DNA of 64,000 nt from positions 18,884,264 to 18,948,263 of the forward strand of contig CM077828.1 in NCBI GenBank assembly GCA_039720395.1, read 5' to 3'. How positions within the stretch are numbered: the stretch's first letter is position 1; every line of letters begins with the position of its first letter. The stretch comes from Liquidambar formosana. Lineage: Eukaryota; Streptophyta; Magnoliopsida; Saxifragales; Altingiaceae. The notes beneath the pieces were generated by a model that saw nothing but the letters and a program-made list of their open reading frames with translations, had not been told where the DNA came from and did not search any database. Below, piece after piece: positions 24,956 through 36,115 of this stretch. The position numbers were made by a program, and so were the translations under genes.

Positions 24956-25576
24956 ATATATATATATATATATAAACTTAAAGTTTGTAAATTCTCAATT
25001 CTAATAAGGGTAAAATAGGTAATGGGCTTGTTTTTGTTGATTTTAAGTTTTTTATTGTTTTCTCTTTTTTAAATTGGCATGTATTAAACTAGCTATTAAT
25101 GTTGTGTGTATTAATGTTGTGTGTGATATTGACATGTTGATATATTTCAATATGTTTCTATTTTGATACAATGTTTGTATTTTTTAGTTGCTAATGTAAT
25201 GCTTTTATTAAAAATGTTTTTATTTGGAGTTTGGCATGTCATTTTTTTCATTTTCAATTATTTGTTGTTACTTGATAGGTTAAAACCGAAACTGAACCGA
25301 ACCAAACCGAAATATAATGGTTTGGTTTGGTTTGGTTTTTTTATAGTATGGTTTGGTTTTGGTTTGGGAGGAACAAAACCGAAATATAATGGTTTGGTTT
25401 GAAATCTCTCCTAAAACCGAACCATTAACACCCCTAACTGTCATATCTGGTTTTTAAATAAACAAAACCCATAATTGGTTTGAAAAAAAAACTGTATTTA
25501 TACTTTGTTTTCATAATAAAATTGAATTGTTTAGCAGAAAAAAGAGACTTATCAAATAGTGTGAAATTAAAATTAG

Positions 25577-28500
25577 GAAGACTTATTTTCAGATGGTTCG
25601 GTTTTTAGGTTTGTCAAACAACCCTTAAATCTATGCACTTCTCTATAGAAATAAATAAATAAATTACAAAAAACCACTCTAATATTAAGTTCTTTTACAA
25701 GGAACCCCTAAAAAAATTTAATAGTTACAATGTCCTTAAAATGTTCACACATTTATCCAGTAGTGTTGCTGTTAATCCTCATTGGTAGAGTTAATGGTTC
25801 TCACATCACGTTTCTATGTATAATTTCATGAACAATGATTAACAGTGGCACTAATTACTAAATTTATAAGCTATTTGAGAGAACATTGCAGTAATTTTTT
25901 CTTTAAAGAATTATGTGAAAAAAAAAAAAACAAATATAAGGGGGTTTCTTGAAATTTACCCCAAAAAAAATAAAAATTATACACTCCCTAAAGAGCATTG
26001 TTATTGCCACCCCTCCAATTTATTCATGCCTCACAATTTTATGAAATTAAATATTCTAGATTTACCTTTGTGCAAATTTACAATATAAGATAAAGGCCCA
26101 GATGATACCCTTCGTTGGAAATATTCCTCAAATGGTAAAAATTTGATATGAAATCTACCCTATAATATAGTAATTGATGGCAACCCTAGTGTGGAAGCCA
26201 TGAATTGGAAAAATCTTTGGAAATCCAAGATTCCTCATAAGATTAAGCACTTCTTATGGTTAGCCAAACAAGATAGATTGTTAACTAATAAGGTAAGAAG
26301 GAATAGGCATATCTCACTTTGGATTGCTCTCGTGCTATTGGTGGGGATGTGGTTAAGGAGTCTCTTCATGTGCTTAGAGACTGCAGTATTGCTATGCAGA
26401 TATTGAAAAGTCTCATACCAGAGAAAGAACAATCAGCCTTTTTTAGCTATGATCTCAAGTCTTGGATTGATAGCAACCTCCAACTTGATAAAAAAAAGTG
26501 CATCAGCGCCCTCCACTGGCAAACTCTTTTTAGTCTTGGTTTAGAAGACTTGGCAGTGGAGGAATAAGAGGCTTTTTGAGGCTAGCTTTGTGATGCCCAA
26601 TAATCCTATGGAGATTGTAATGTTCAAAGTTAAAAGAGTGAGAGGCAAGTTAAAAAAATGGAATTAGCTAGATCGGCTAAGTAGATTAAGTATGTTGCTT
26701 GGTCTTTCCCTCCCATGGGACGATTCAAACTCAATACAGATGGCATCTCGCGAGGGAACCCAGGAGAATCAGTAGGTGGTGGTCTTATTAGAGATTAAGC
26801 TGGTAAATGGCTTGTGGGATTTGGTGTTAATATTGGAATCTGTACAGTCACATTAGCAGAATTATGGTTCATTTTTCATGGGTTATCGACTGCTTGGGCA
26901 GAAGGCTTCGGAAGAGTTCAAGTGGCTATTGATTTAGCGATTGTGGTGCATCTCCTTACAACTGATACAGATGCCTGCTCCCCCCATAGGCCTATTATTG
27001 ATGCTTGCAAGAAGCTTCTGTGACAAGACTAGGGATGTTCCATTAATCATACCTTCAGGGAAGGAAACCATGTTACCGATTTCCTTGCCAACATGAGTCA
27101 CAACCTCCCCTTTGGAGTGACTTTATTAAGAACCCCTCCCCCAAGGAATCATTCATTTCCTATGTCAAGATGATAGAGGGGTCACTACTCCCAAATTAGT
27201 GTAGTGTGCTTGTTTTTTGTTTTTTTTTTTTTTTTTGGGTTTTACCCCTCCATACCCAAAAAAATACAAATAATATATATTATTTTTAACATCCCACCCC
27301 CAACTCATTCTTTTACAAACCCTAAGGAATTGCAATAGAGTAAATCAAATTGGAATTGATTTAGTTGTAAAGCAATTGTTTTAACCCATAGAGGGAGATA
27401 TAGGATACGACCTTGCTTCAAACTTGGTGGTTTTGGATTGTCTACGAAAGTAGAGTACGTTGCAAGGCCATGTGACTTGAGAGTTATAATCAAAAGCCAT
27501 GAAAATTGAAATTGTTTCAACAATTTTTCTAAGTTTTTTGCAACAGTAGATTTGATGGCTTCTATGGGATAGTTTAGGGCATGGGCGCATGGCTATGCCC
27601 AACTCTATTGGGTTCGACCATGAGGCCGGAGAGTCCACCAATAGGAGTTGTGACCATCAAAAGCCATGGATGTGAGTACAAACCTAATTGTTCCCATTAT
27701 CATAATTTTGTTCCAAAACTAAAATATGATAATCTAGGGCATGGCTATGCCATAACTAATACACAATATGAGTCTAGGTTGATGATGATGATCCAACTTG
27801 CATATGGTCAAATTCTTTAAGAATAGCACACTCATTGTTTAAAGATCGACATTCTCATTTTGACCATGTTACTTGCTTTTGTACTCTAATAAAGAAAAAA
27901 ACATGTTAATTGCATTTGATGTGTAAAATTTGATTATAGATAGTGGTATCTAAACTATTGAAATTTGGTATGTTGGTACATGGATGTTGATTTGTTTTGA
28001 AAGAGTAAAGCTATTAGGAGGGTGTGCTAATCCATCTTCCTATAAGATCTCTCGTTTTAGTTTCTATTTTAGACTTGTAAACCAAGACAAATTTTTTCAT
28101 TGATTTATAATTGTGAGGTCATTGTACCTGTAAAAAATCAATCAAAAATATATCAAAGTACGCCTACGCTTGCCAATTAAAATTGACGTAGAGTTTTGAT
28201 CAACATTGTTGCATGATAGATAAATGTGCATTGAATTTTGATTGGTGCATGTGAACAAACCATACAGTTTTTTTTTATGACATTTTGTACTTGGAACCCA
28301 TGGCATAGAAATACTTTTGATTCAATTAGTTGTAATTCTGGGATTTTGTGTTACTATTAAATGGTACAAGAAAATAAATACTTTTGATTCTCTATTGTAC
28401 TCTTACTAAAAAACTTAAAGGTGATATTATCCTTATATATTAAAATGTCAAAATTTATTTTTTATTCTCTATATTACTCTTACTAAAAGATTCCCCATAT

Positions 28501-28690
28501 TATTCTTATTAAAAATTATGAAGACTAACTTTTGACTTTTGATTTTCTATTATATTATTTCTAAAAATACAAAGATACTTCACACTACCACCCTTCTATT
28601 ATAAAGCCTCAATTATTTTTCTCAATTTTCTTATTTATCATTATTTCTCTCATTGTTCTATACTTCATCTTTTTCTTCTCTTTTCTCTTA
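25577..28690. repeat. Repeat segment A (paralogue of 49317-56420)
   Basis: The segment starts near CTTATTTTCAGATGG and follows the same order of sequence as segment B: a (AAAT)n patch, a LINE-derived RNase H region, a poly-T stretch, then a 1.3-kb unknown repeat with CATGGCTATGCC phrases. It ends near 28690, where the copies diverge. Identity is high by eye (over 90% outside indels). This is the uninserted version: it lacks the MITE and Helitron blocks of B. Confidence 0.8.
26185..27130 (+). pseudogene. LINE-derived zf-RVT and RNase H domain remnant (copy A)
   Basis: WKSKIPHKIKHFLWLAKQDRL (26221-26283) is the linker/zf-RVT start of plant L1 ORF2. Further on, FKLNTDG and GGGLIRD, then an ELW..FHGL block and VAIDLAIVVHLL match the plant RNase H-like (RVT_3) domain. 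Several frameshifts and a stop (GGGLIRD-stop) break it. Not functional. Confidence 0.7.
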
Positions 28691-29434
28691 ATCATTTCGG
28701 GTTTATGGTATGATACTTAGCATAATCAATAGATTGTTTTGTAAAACTTTAACACAACCACTCGAGGCCTTTTGGTGGTCCAAATGGAAATTAAACAAAT
28801 CCATCACCTACGAATAAGTTGGTTTAAAAAACTAGGAGTCATCATTATAAGTGATGTTATAAGAATAATTTTTAGAAATTTGTGAAATGCTACTACTTTA
28901 AATTTTGACTTTCATTTGTGACGATGATTTTAATTCTCTAGAATTTTTTAATTTAAGGTGATAGAAATAATATTATGCTAAATACACCGTACTTGTTTAA
29001 TTAATTTGCATTTGGATGCCCAAACGGGGTCTTATGAATGAATTAATATTGAATATAACTAAAACAAAAAAAGGTGGGGATTTTTTAAAATATATATATA
29101 TATAGGGGAGGGATTCATTTACACTCAGTGTAAAAGTTTTTACTCTTACACTCTTAATATCTTCCTTAATATCTTCTTATAAGAATAATATTTTGTTAAT
29201 TCAACCGTTGCATTAAGTTTTCTATTCATGTTGGCCAAATTTCACCAAGTCAAAAATGGTGAGTATATTCTATCTAGAAACCACCATATTTTTCCTCCAC
29301 TGAACATGGTTGTGCAAAGCCAATAACTCCACTAAGTCAAAAATGTATGCCGTGGTCTACTTCCAGTACTCCCACTCCCCACACTGTAAAACAAACTTCT
29401 GCAATGGAGATTCAATGAAGCTACAAGGAAAACC
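28691..29434. other. Upstream region of the DUF26 gene
   Basis: AT-rich DNA with a short (TA)n at 29090-29104 and no recognised gene. The last 300 bp hold the presumptive promoter; no clear TATA box was chosen. Confidence 0.35.
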
Positions 29435-30204
29435 ATGAATTTGTTATACTATCTTCTTCTCCTACACCTCCTATACACTTCCACTGCAAGGACCCACTAG
29501 GTGATTACTGCAACCAAGACACAACCATAAGTGGCAGTAGCCAAATATCAGCAAACATCGATCGTTTGCTAGCAGAACTGATCCCCAAAGCCTCCCAAAA
29601 TGGCTTCATTGCCACCTCCTTCGGCAAAGACCAAAACCGGGTCTACGGCCTAGCACAATGCAGAGGAGATGTGAGCAGCAAAGACTGCTCAAGTTGCATC
29701 CAAGACGCAGCCAAGCAAATCCGCCAACGCTGTCCAAACCAAGCCAACGCCAGAATTTGGTGTGACTACTGCTTCCTACGCTATAACACAGAGGACTTTA
29801 TCGGAGAAGTCGACACCTCTGTGGGTATATTTTATTACAATGTTGACAATGTGACGGACCCTGAAAGCTTTAAGAAAGAACTGGGAAATCTGATGGACAA
29901 GATAAAATCGCAGGCTGTTGTGTCCACCAACGAAGGGCTTGGGAAAGGAGAGACTGAAATTTCGCCTTTGGTGACGCTTTTCGCCTTGGTGCAATGCACG
30001 AGGGATTTGCCTCCGTTGTCTTGCGCTCAGTGCTTGGCCGTTGCTGTTGGCAATTTCCAAACCATCTGTGACAGCCGGAAGGGGTGTAGAGTTTTGTATA
30101 GTAGTTGTTATGTGCGATATGAGCTTTATCCGTTTTTCTTCCCTCTGGATTCGAACACGACCATGGCCAATATTCATACTTCTATGGTGAAAGTTCAGCC
30201 ATAG
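29435..30204 (+). CDS. Cysteine-rich repeat secretory protein (two DUF26/Gnk2 domains), apparent frameshift
   Basis: The main open frame (29491-30204; first internal ATG 29566) encodes GDYCNQDTTISG, then two DUF26 domains with the C-x8-C-x2-C signature: CRGDVSSKDCSSC and CTRDLPPLSCAQC, each followed by further conserved cysteines. Such proteins are secreted, extracellular lectin/antifungal-like plant proteins (ginkbilobin fold). A signal peptide starts at ATG 29435 (MNLLYYLLLLHLLYTSTA) but lies in another frame and would stop at a TAG near 29497. The true N-terminus therefore appears lost to a one- or two-base indel at ~29488. Length would be ~250 aa, usual for the family. Single exon. AATAAA at 30318-30323 is a likely poly-A signal. 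Confidence 0.75.
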
Positions 30205-30522
30205 GTTTCCAGTCCAAGTCTGCTATGCCAGAGTCAGTTTTCCCAAAGTTTGTTTTTCAGTCCAGTGGCAAAGAGAACCATTAGGTAAAACCCAAGTTTA
30301 TAACAAGGAACTGAGTAAATAAAATTGTCCATTGATCTTTACCCATATATATATGTATGTCGTGTTTGTCCTATAATATCTTTGGATCTTTATCATTCCA
30401 TTGCTATCTCAAGTAATTAATAAACACTAAAATAATCCTTTCAAAGCAACCAATTAATATCGGATAAATAATTTTAAGAAATCCAGAAGTAATACTTCTT
30501 TTTCTCTACTCAACAAACTGTA

Positions 30523-30636
30523 GGTGCCAATGTCCTTGTAGCCTAATGGCAACTCTTTGAGGTCTCGAGCTCAAGCTCTGTGTGCTAACTATTTGGATAA
30601 GTGAGTATTTTATTCCCAAAAAAAAAAAAAAAAAAG
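30523..30636 (+). mobile_element. tRNA-derived SINE
   Basis: About 110 bp with an A-box-like TAGCCTAATGG and a B-box-like GGTCTCGAGCTC 30-35 bp apart, as in RNA polymerase III internal promoters of tRNA-derived SINEs. It ends in an 18-base poly-A at ~30618-30635. Target duplication not clear. Copied by LINE machinery (family knowledge). Confidence 0.55.
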
Positions 30637-30927
30637 GAGGCATGGTTACCCTCTTTTGGGATGGATATCAACGCATCAGGTGATTGGCAAAAATATACTA
30701 ACTATTACTGAAGCAAAGCAATTCAAAATCGACACCTATATTTTTCCATAGTATAGGAGAAATTATGATCGAATAAATAAGAAGAGATTGAATTCACCTG
30801 AAGACTTGCAACGCAGGAACCATCACTAACTTGCAAATAGCCAAATAGGCAACCGAAGGTGGAAGCGGCTTCGAAATCACCGAAACCAACTTTTCCTGAG
30901 CAGGGTAATTGCTTGCCCCCAATACCC

Positions 30928-31287
30928 TAATACGTGCACACAAGGAATGCTAGAGTCCTGCAAGTAATTTAGGAATTAACAATAAATTGTCAATTTGTTA
31001 CCATAGTTGGGTAATGGATCAATAAGGTAGTTTTCATTTATGGTGTTTTCATTTATAGTCAGTATCTCTTAGTCAATGGGCTGGTAGCTTTAATTTAGGA
31101 GTGAGTTGTCTTGTGAGTCATTTAAGGCTATATGTTAGGAGTGTGATTTGCATTGTAAGCCATATATAAGGTTAACGTCTAAGAGAAGGGATGATCAGAT
31201 TTGGTACAATCAAAGTTACTGAGAAGGTTTCCCCCTTGATGAGGGAATTTGCTTAATTTTCTTGTAATCTTCTTCTGGGTCATATCA
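30928..31287 (+). repeat. 5' LTR of the Ty3/Gypsy element
   Basis: 360 bp; first bases TAATACG (second base mutated relative to the TG expected). Contains CCATATATAAGG near 31163, a likely TATA box for the element. Confidence 0.9.
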
Positions 31288-31323
31288 ATTGGTATCAGAG
31301 CAACGCTCCTGCCCTATTAACAA

Positions 31324-32286
31324 GTGATTATGGCAGAAGAGACCAGATCACAAGAGGCTAAGCGTACGGACGAGTCGATCAAGCATCTAAGAGAAAGCTA
31401 TGACAAGCAAGCTACGACTCTGAAGGAATTAACACAACTTGTTTCAGCAATGAATCTCGAATACGACCAACTCGTTAGCCGATTGGATGGAGAACGTGGT
31501 GACACATCCAGCCATACTGGAACAAGGCAGCATTCTGGTAGAGATTCCGTCCACACCAAATATGCTAAACTTGATTTTCCTCACTTTCATGGGGATAATC
31601 TGACGGGTTGGGTTTATCGGTGCAATCGGTTTTTAAGCTTCAACAACATTGCAGAAGAAGACAGGATTCGCATTGCTTCCATTCATTTGGAAGGCAAGGC
31701 GCTGGACTGGTTCCAAAGCTATGAAACCTCAAAAGGTTATGTTGATAGGAAGACATTCACTGATGATATAACTACACGATTTGGGCCGAGTAAATATGAT
31801 GATGCAGTGGGCCAACTTACTAAACTTAAACAAGTAGGCTCGGTACAGGCATACCAAGATCAATTTGAAAGTCTCATGGGCCAAACCACAGATTTGTCTG
31901 AGAAATTTTTTGTGAGCTGTTTCATAAGCGGGCTGCAAGCAGAAATACGAAATGGTGTTCAGATGTTCGGACCAACTACATTAACCCAAGCCATTGGGTT
32001 AGCTCGATTACAAGAAGAAACCATGGAGGCCCTGGTTCGAAAGGCTCGCACACCGTCCAAGCAGAGTATCTCCGCTGCTACTAAACTAGCAACACAAGAT
32101 AACATTCCACCCATCAAAAAGATATCCCAAGCCGAGATGGAGGAGAGAAGGGCCAAAATATTATGTTATTATTGTGATGAACGATATGTGACGGGCCACT
32201 GCTGTAAAAATAGACAACTTTTCTTACTTGAAGGTGACGATGAGGAAGAGATCACAGAGATGCTAGAAGAAGATGATATGCAATAG
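31324..32286 (+). CDS. Ty3/Gypsy gag polyprotein (320 aa, open)
   Basis: Gag assembles the particle that holds the element RNA. A coiled N-terminal third is followed by the retrotransposon gag domain (GWVYRCNRFLSF, ASIHLEGKALDWF, FGPSKYDDAVGQL, YQDQFESL) and a C-terminal zinc-knuckle-like CYYCDERYVTGHCCKNRQLFLL. A Lys usual in the GHKC step is Cys here. The frame is intact and ends in TAG at 32284-32286; in related elements this frame runs on into protease, so this stop is probably a mutation. Confidence 0.85.
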   Translation: MIMAEETRSQEAKRTDESIKHLRESYDKQATTLKELTQLVSAMNLEYDQLVSRLDGERGDTSSHTGTRQHSGRDSVHTKYAKLDFPHFHGDNLTGWVYRCNRFLSFNNIAEEDRIRIASIHLEGKALDWFQSYETSKGYVDRKTFTDDITTRFGPSKYDDAVGQLTKLKQVGSVQAYQDQFESLMGQTTDLSEKFFVSCFISGLQAEIRNGVQMFGPTTLTQAIGLARLQEETMEALVRKARTPSKQSISAATKLATQDNIPPIKKISQAEMEERRAKILCYYCDERYVTGHCCKNRQLFLLEGDDEEEITEMLEEDDMQ

Positions 32287-32328
32287 GAGCATGCATCGAG
32301 TGAGGAACCTGTTATCTTTGTTCATGCA

Positions 32329-35300
32329 TTGGCTGGTTCAACGGCTTATCATACCATAAGGGTTCGAGGATTTATAAAGCAACAGCCGGTTACCATTCTT
32401 ATTGACTCAGGGAGTACACACAATTTTCTCGACCCTGCGGTTGCAAAGACAACCGGATGCACAGTCCACCAGACTAACCCTCTTCCTGTTGCAGTGGCAG
32501 ATGGTACCAAAATAGTCACCTCAGCAGTCTGCCGCCAACTACAATGGATTATGCACGGTAAAACCTTTGAGACAAATATGCGCATACTCCCACTGGGGGG
32601 TTGTGATATGGTACTTGGGGTTCAATGGCTTGCAAATCTCGGACCAATAGTGTGGGATTTTCGTAATCTCCATATCGAATTTACAACAAATGGCCGCTGA
32701 CATGTCCTACGTGGAGCAACAACCGGACCCATCAAATTGATTGATGCAGAACGAATGAGCAGGACTGTGAAGCATTCTGCCTACGTTGCTGTAGCTCAAC
32801 TATTTTCAATACAGGCCTTACACCATCCCACCTCAAACTAAATTAAGCCAATTATTAGCATAGCACAAGCTGAGGTCAGTACCATGTTTGAATTGAAGCT
32901 TAAAGATTTATTAAATCGGTTTGACTCAGTTTTTGCAGAACCACATGGTTTACCACCTAGTAGGCCACATGACCATCGAATACCTTTAAAACCAGGAAGT
33001 TTGCCAACGAATGTTCGACCATATCACTATCCTTATGTTCAGAAAAATGAGATAGAAAAGATTGTGAAGGAGTTGCTAGCAGTAGGAAGTATCTAACCAA
33101 GTGTGAGCCCATTTTCCTCTCCAGTTTTGTTGGTAAAGAAAAAAGACAACACGTGGCGGATGTGTGTTGATTACCGTGCATTGAACCAAGAAACTATCAA
33201 AGACAAGTTTCCCATACCTGTCATAGATGAGATACTGGATGAACTTGAAGGTGCACAATTTTTTTCCAAGTTAGATCTCAGGTCTTCCAAGTTAGATCTC
33301 AGGTCCGGCTATCACTAAATAAGGGTGCACCCTGACGACATACAAAAGACTGCTTTTCGAACGCACGAAGGCCACTATGAGTTTTTGGTCATGCCATTTG
33401 GGCTAACCAGCGCTCCTTCGACATTCCAAAGTCTTATGAATGAGATATTCAAACCCCAACTACGCAAATTTGTGCTTGTGTTTTTTGATGATATACTTGT
33501 GTACAGTCGCAGTTGGGAAGACCACCTTCATCATTTAGAGGTCACTTTGGGCATCTTACAAGCACATCAATTATATGTGAAGCACTCCAAATGCTTCTTT
33601 GGATGCACAAAATTAGAATATCTTGGTCATCTCACTTCTAGCCAAGGAGTGGCTGCAGACCCCACTAAAATTTCAAGCATGGTGAATTGGCCTAAACCAA
33701 CATCTATCAAAGCCTTACGAGGATTTCTAGGCTTAACAGGCTACTACCGTCGGTTTGTTCGTAATTATGGAAAGATCAGCCACCCTCTCACTGCTATGCT
33801 AAAAAAGGATAATTTCCACTAGACTCTTGAAGCCGAAGAAGCTTTTCAGCTACTTAAGCTTGCCATGAGTACAACACCAGTCCTTGTAATGCCTAACTTT
33901 GAGAAGACTTTTGTGGTTGAATGTGATGCATCGGGCACAGGGTTAGGAGCAGTTCTAATGCAAGAGGGAAGACCTATCTCTTTTGTTAGCAAGGCATTGT
34001 CTCCAAAGAACCTGGGCTTATCCACATATGAAAGGGAGATGCTTGCAGTTGTGTTTGCAGTTCTTAAATGGAGGCATTATCTACTGGGTCGTCACTTCAA
34101 AATTAAGATGGACCATTTTAGTCTCAAGTTTTTATTGGAACAAAGGATCACTACACCAATGCAACACAAGTGGCTCACCAAACTCATGGGGTTTGATTTC
34201 GAGATTTCATATCGTTCTAGATAGGAAAACAAAACAGCTGATGGGTTGTCCCGACAATTCGAGGAAAGCATGCATATCATGGCTCTCTCAATGCCCGTTG
34301 CCGAATGGATGGAAGAATTACAAATGGAGTGGGCCACAAACACACAATACAACGGCTGATACAAGAGTTGAATGCCGAACCAGCAAGTCATCCAGGTTTC
34401 ACTTGGGAGTATGGACAACTGCGATTCAAGGACCGATTGTGGCTTGGGCAGAACTCTGCCCTTAAGGCTCGTGTTCTCTATGAAGCCCATGACGGACCAA
34501 ATGGGGGTCACTCAGGTGTTCATAAGACCCTTCAACGAGTCGAATGTAATTTTTATTGGAAGGGGGTGCGTAAAGATATATGTGCATATGTGGCAGAATG
34601 CGATACTTGCCAAAGAACTAAAACAGAGAATGTGGCTAGTCCGGGTTTACTATAGCCCCTTCCAATTCCAGCTCGACCATGGAGTGATATTTCAATGGAT
34701 TTTGTGGAAGGCTTGCCTCGGTCCCATGGCAAGGAGGTGATTTTTGTAGTCGTGGACCGGTTCACCAAGTATGCTCATTTCATGAGCTTGAGCCATCCAT
34801 ACACAGCCATGGATGTGGCACAAACTTTCATGGATCATGTATATAAGCTGCATGGCTTGCCTAATTCTATTGTGAGTGACCGTGACAAGATATTTAACAG
34901 TATGTTTTGGCAAGGATTATTTTCGATTCAAGGTACAGCATTGCATATGAGTTCCGCATACCACCCACAAACAGACGGTCAAACTGAGGTGGTGAACCGT
35001 TGTCTGGAGCAGTACCTTCGTTGTATGACAGGGGACCAACCAAGGGAATGGGTTAAATGGCTTCCTCCTGAGTACTGGTTCAACACTTCCTTCCATTCTT
35101 CCACTAAGATCACACCATTTAAGGGAGTCTATGGTATACCCCCTCCAACTTATTCTTCCTACATGCTGGGGGAATCTAAGGTGGCTGCCATTGAGCAAAG
35201 CTTGAAGAATCGGGATGCAATGATGCGCCTATTAAAACAAAATCTACAACAAGCACAACAACGAATGAAACATGTTGCTGATGCCAAGAGAACTGATCGG

Positions 35301-35726
35301 GAATTCAAGGAAGGGGATCTCGTTTATTTGCGTCTACAACCATTTCGACAAAGCTCAGTTGCACTAAGAAGCAATTGGAAGTTGTCACCCCGGTTTTTTG
35401 GTCCTTTCTGGGTCATTCAGCGGGTTGGTAAGGTGGCATATAAATTACAACTTCCGGAAAACTCACAAATCCATCCAGTATTTCATGTATCTTTTTTGAA
35501 GAAGAAGGTTAGTGAAAAGACAGTTTTACAGGCCACATTACCGGCTATTGATGAAGATGGAAGACTTAAGCTTGAGCTGATAGCTATTCTGGACTGAAGA
35601 ATTGTCAACAAAAAGAATCGGGCAGTGACACAAGTGCTGGTGCAATGGTCCAACTCTTATCTAGAAGATGCAACATGGGACACTCTGTTTGAATTACAAC
35701 AGAGGTATCCTGATTTCAAGCCTTGA
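32329..35726 (+). pseudogene. Ty3/Gypsy pol: protease, RT, RNase H, integrase (broken)
   Basis: Protease at 32329-32700 with LIDSGSTHNFLDP. RT blocks at 32884-33822: [33 protein letters not shown] and [10 protein letters not shown] (active-site FFDD instead of YLDD/YVDD). RNase H at 33865-34224 (CDASGTGLGAVL). Integrase H2C2 region at 34305-34655 (GGHSGVHKT...CDTCQR), catalytic core from 34695 (VDRFTKYAHF, IVSDRD, TDGQTEVVNRCLEQYL), and a chromodomain-like end WSNSYLEDATWDTLFELQQ to 35726. Stops at 32698, 33094, 33316, 33820, 34222 and 35595, plus a 21-bp tandem duplication at 33264-33305. Confidence 0.9.
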
Positions 35727-35755
35727 GGACAAGGCTTATCTGAAGCGGGAAGGAT

Positions 35756-36115
35756 TGATACGTGCACACAAGAAATGCAAGAGTCCTGCAAGTAATTTAG
35801 GAATTAACAATAAATTGTCAATCTGTTACCATAGTTGGGTAATGGATCAATAGGGTAGTTTTCATTTATGGTGTTTTCATTTATAGTCAGTATCTCTTAG
35901 TCAATGGGCTGGTAGCTTTAATTTAGGAGTGAGTTGTCTTGTGAGTCATTTAAGGCTATATGTTAGGAGTGTGATTTGCATTGTAAGCCATATATAAGGC
36001 TAACGTCTAAGAGAAGGGATGATCAAATTTGGTAAAATCAAAGTTACTGAGAAGGTTTCCCCCTTGATGAGGGAATTTGCTTAATTTTCTTGTAATCTTC
36101 TTCTTGGTCATATCA
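35756..36115 (+). repeat. 3' LTR of the Ty3/Gypsy element
   Basis: 360 bp, TGATACG...CATATCA, the intact-terminus partner of 30928-31287. Confidence 0.9.

Larger units (their letters stand above)
23774..25436. mobile_element. Non-autonomous hAT-type element
   Basis: Terminal inverted repeats begin TAGGGGTGTTAATGGTT at the left; the right end is the reverse complement (AACCATTAACACCCCTA). 8-bp flanks ACTGTTAT (23766-23773) and ACTGTCAT (25437-25444) differ at one base. TAGGGGTG ends plus 8-bp duplications are hAT hallmarks. Subterminal regions are packed with GGTTTGGTT/AACCGAACC repeats. There is no transposase. The middle holds a second element (23983-24955). It lies 330 bp upstream of TAF2. 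Confidence 0.8.
30928..36115 (+). mobile_element. Ty3/Gypsy LTR retrotransposon, full-length but coding-dead
   Basis: 5,188 bp with target duplication TACCC (30923-30927, 36116-36120). LTRs at 30928-31287 and 35756-36115 end CATATCA; the first begins TAATACG, the second TGATACG. Primer site TGGTATCAGAGC (tRNA-iMet) at 31290-31301; purine tract AAGCGGGAAGGA before the 3' LTR. Order gag, protease, RT, RNase H, integrase, chromodomain-like end, so chromovirus-type Ty3/Gypsy. About nine LTR differences in 360 bp. Many stops in pol. Confidence 0.95.

Noticed and set aside
29776..30177. 133-aa minus-strand ORF
   Set aside because: Shadow of the DUF26 gene on the other strand.
34092..34511. 139-aa minus-strand ORF and other frames over the Gypsy pol
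   Set aside because: Shadows of RNase H and integrase coding on the plus strand.
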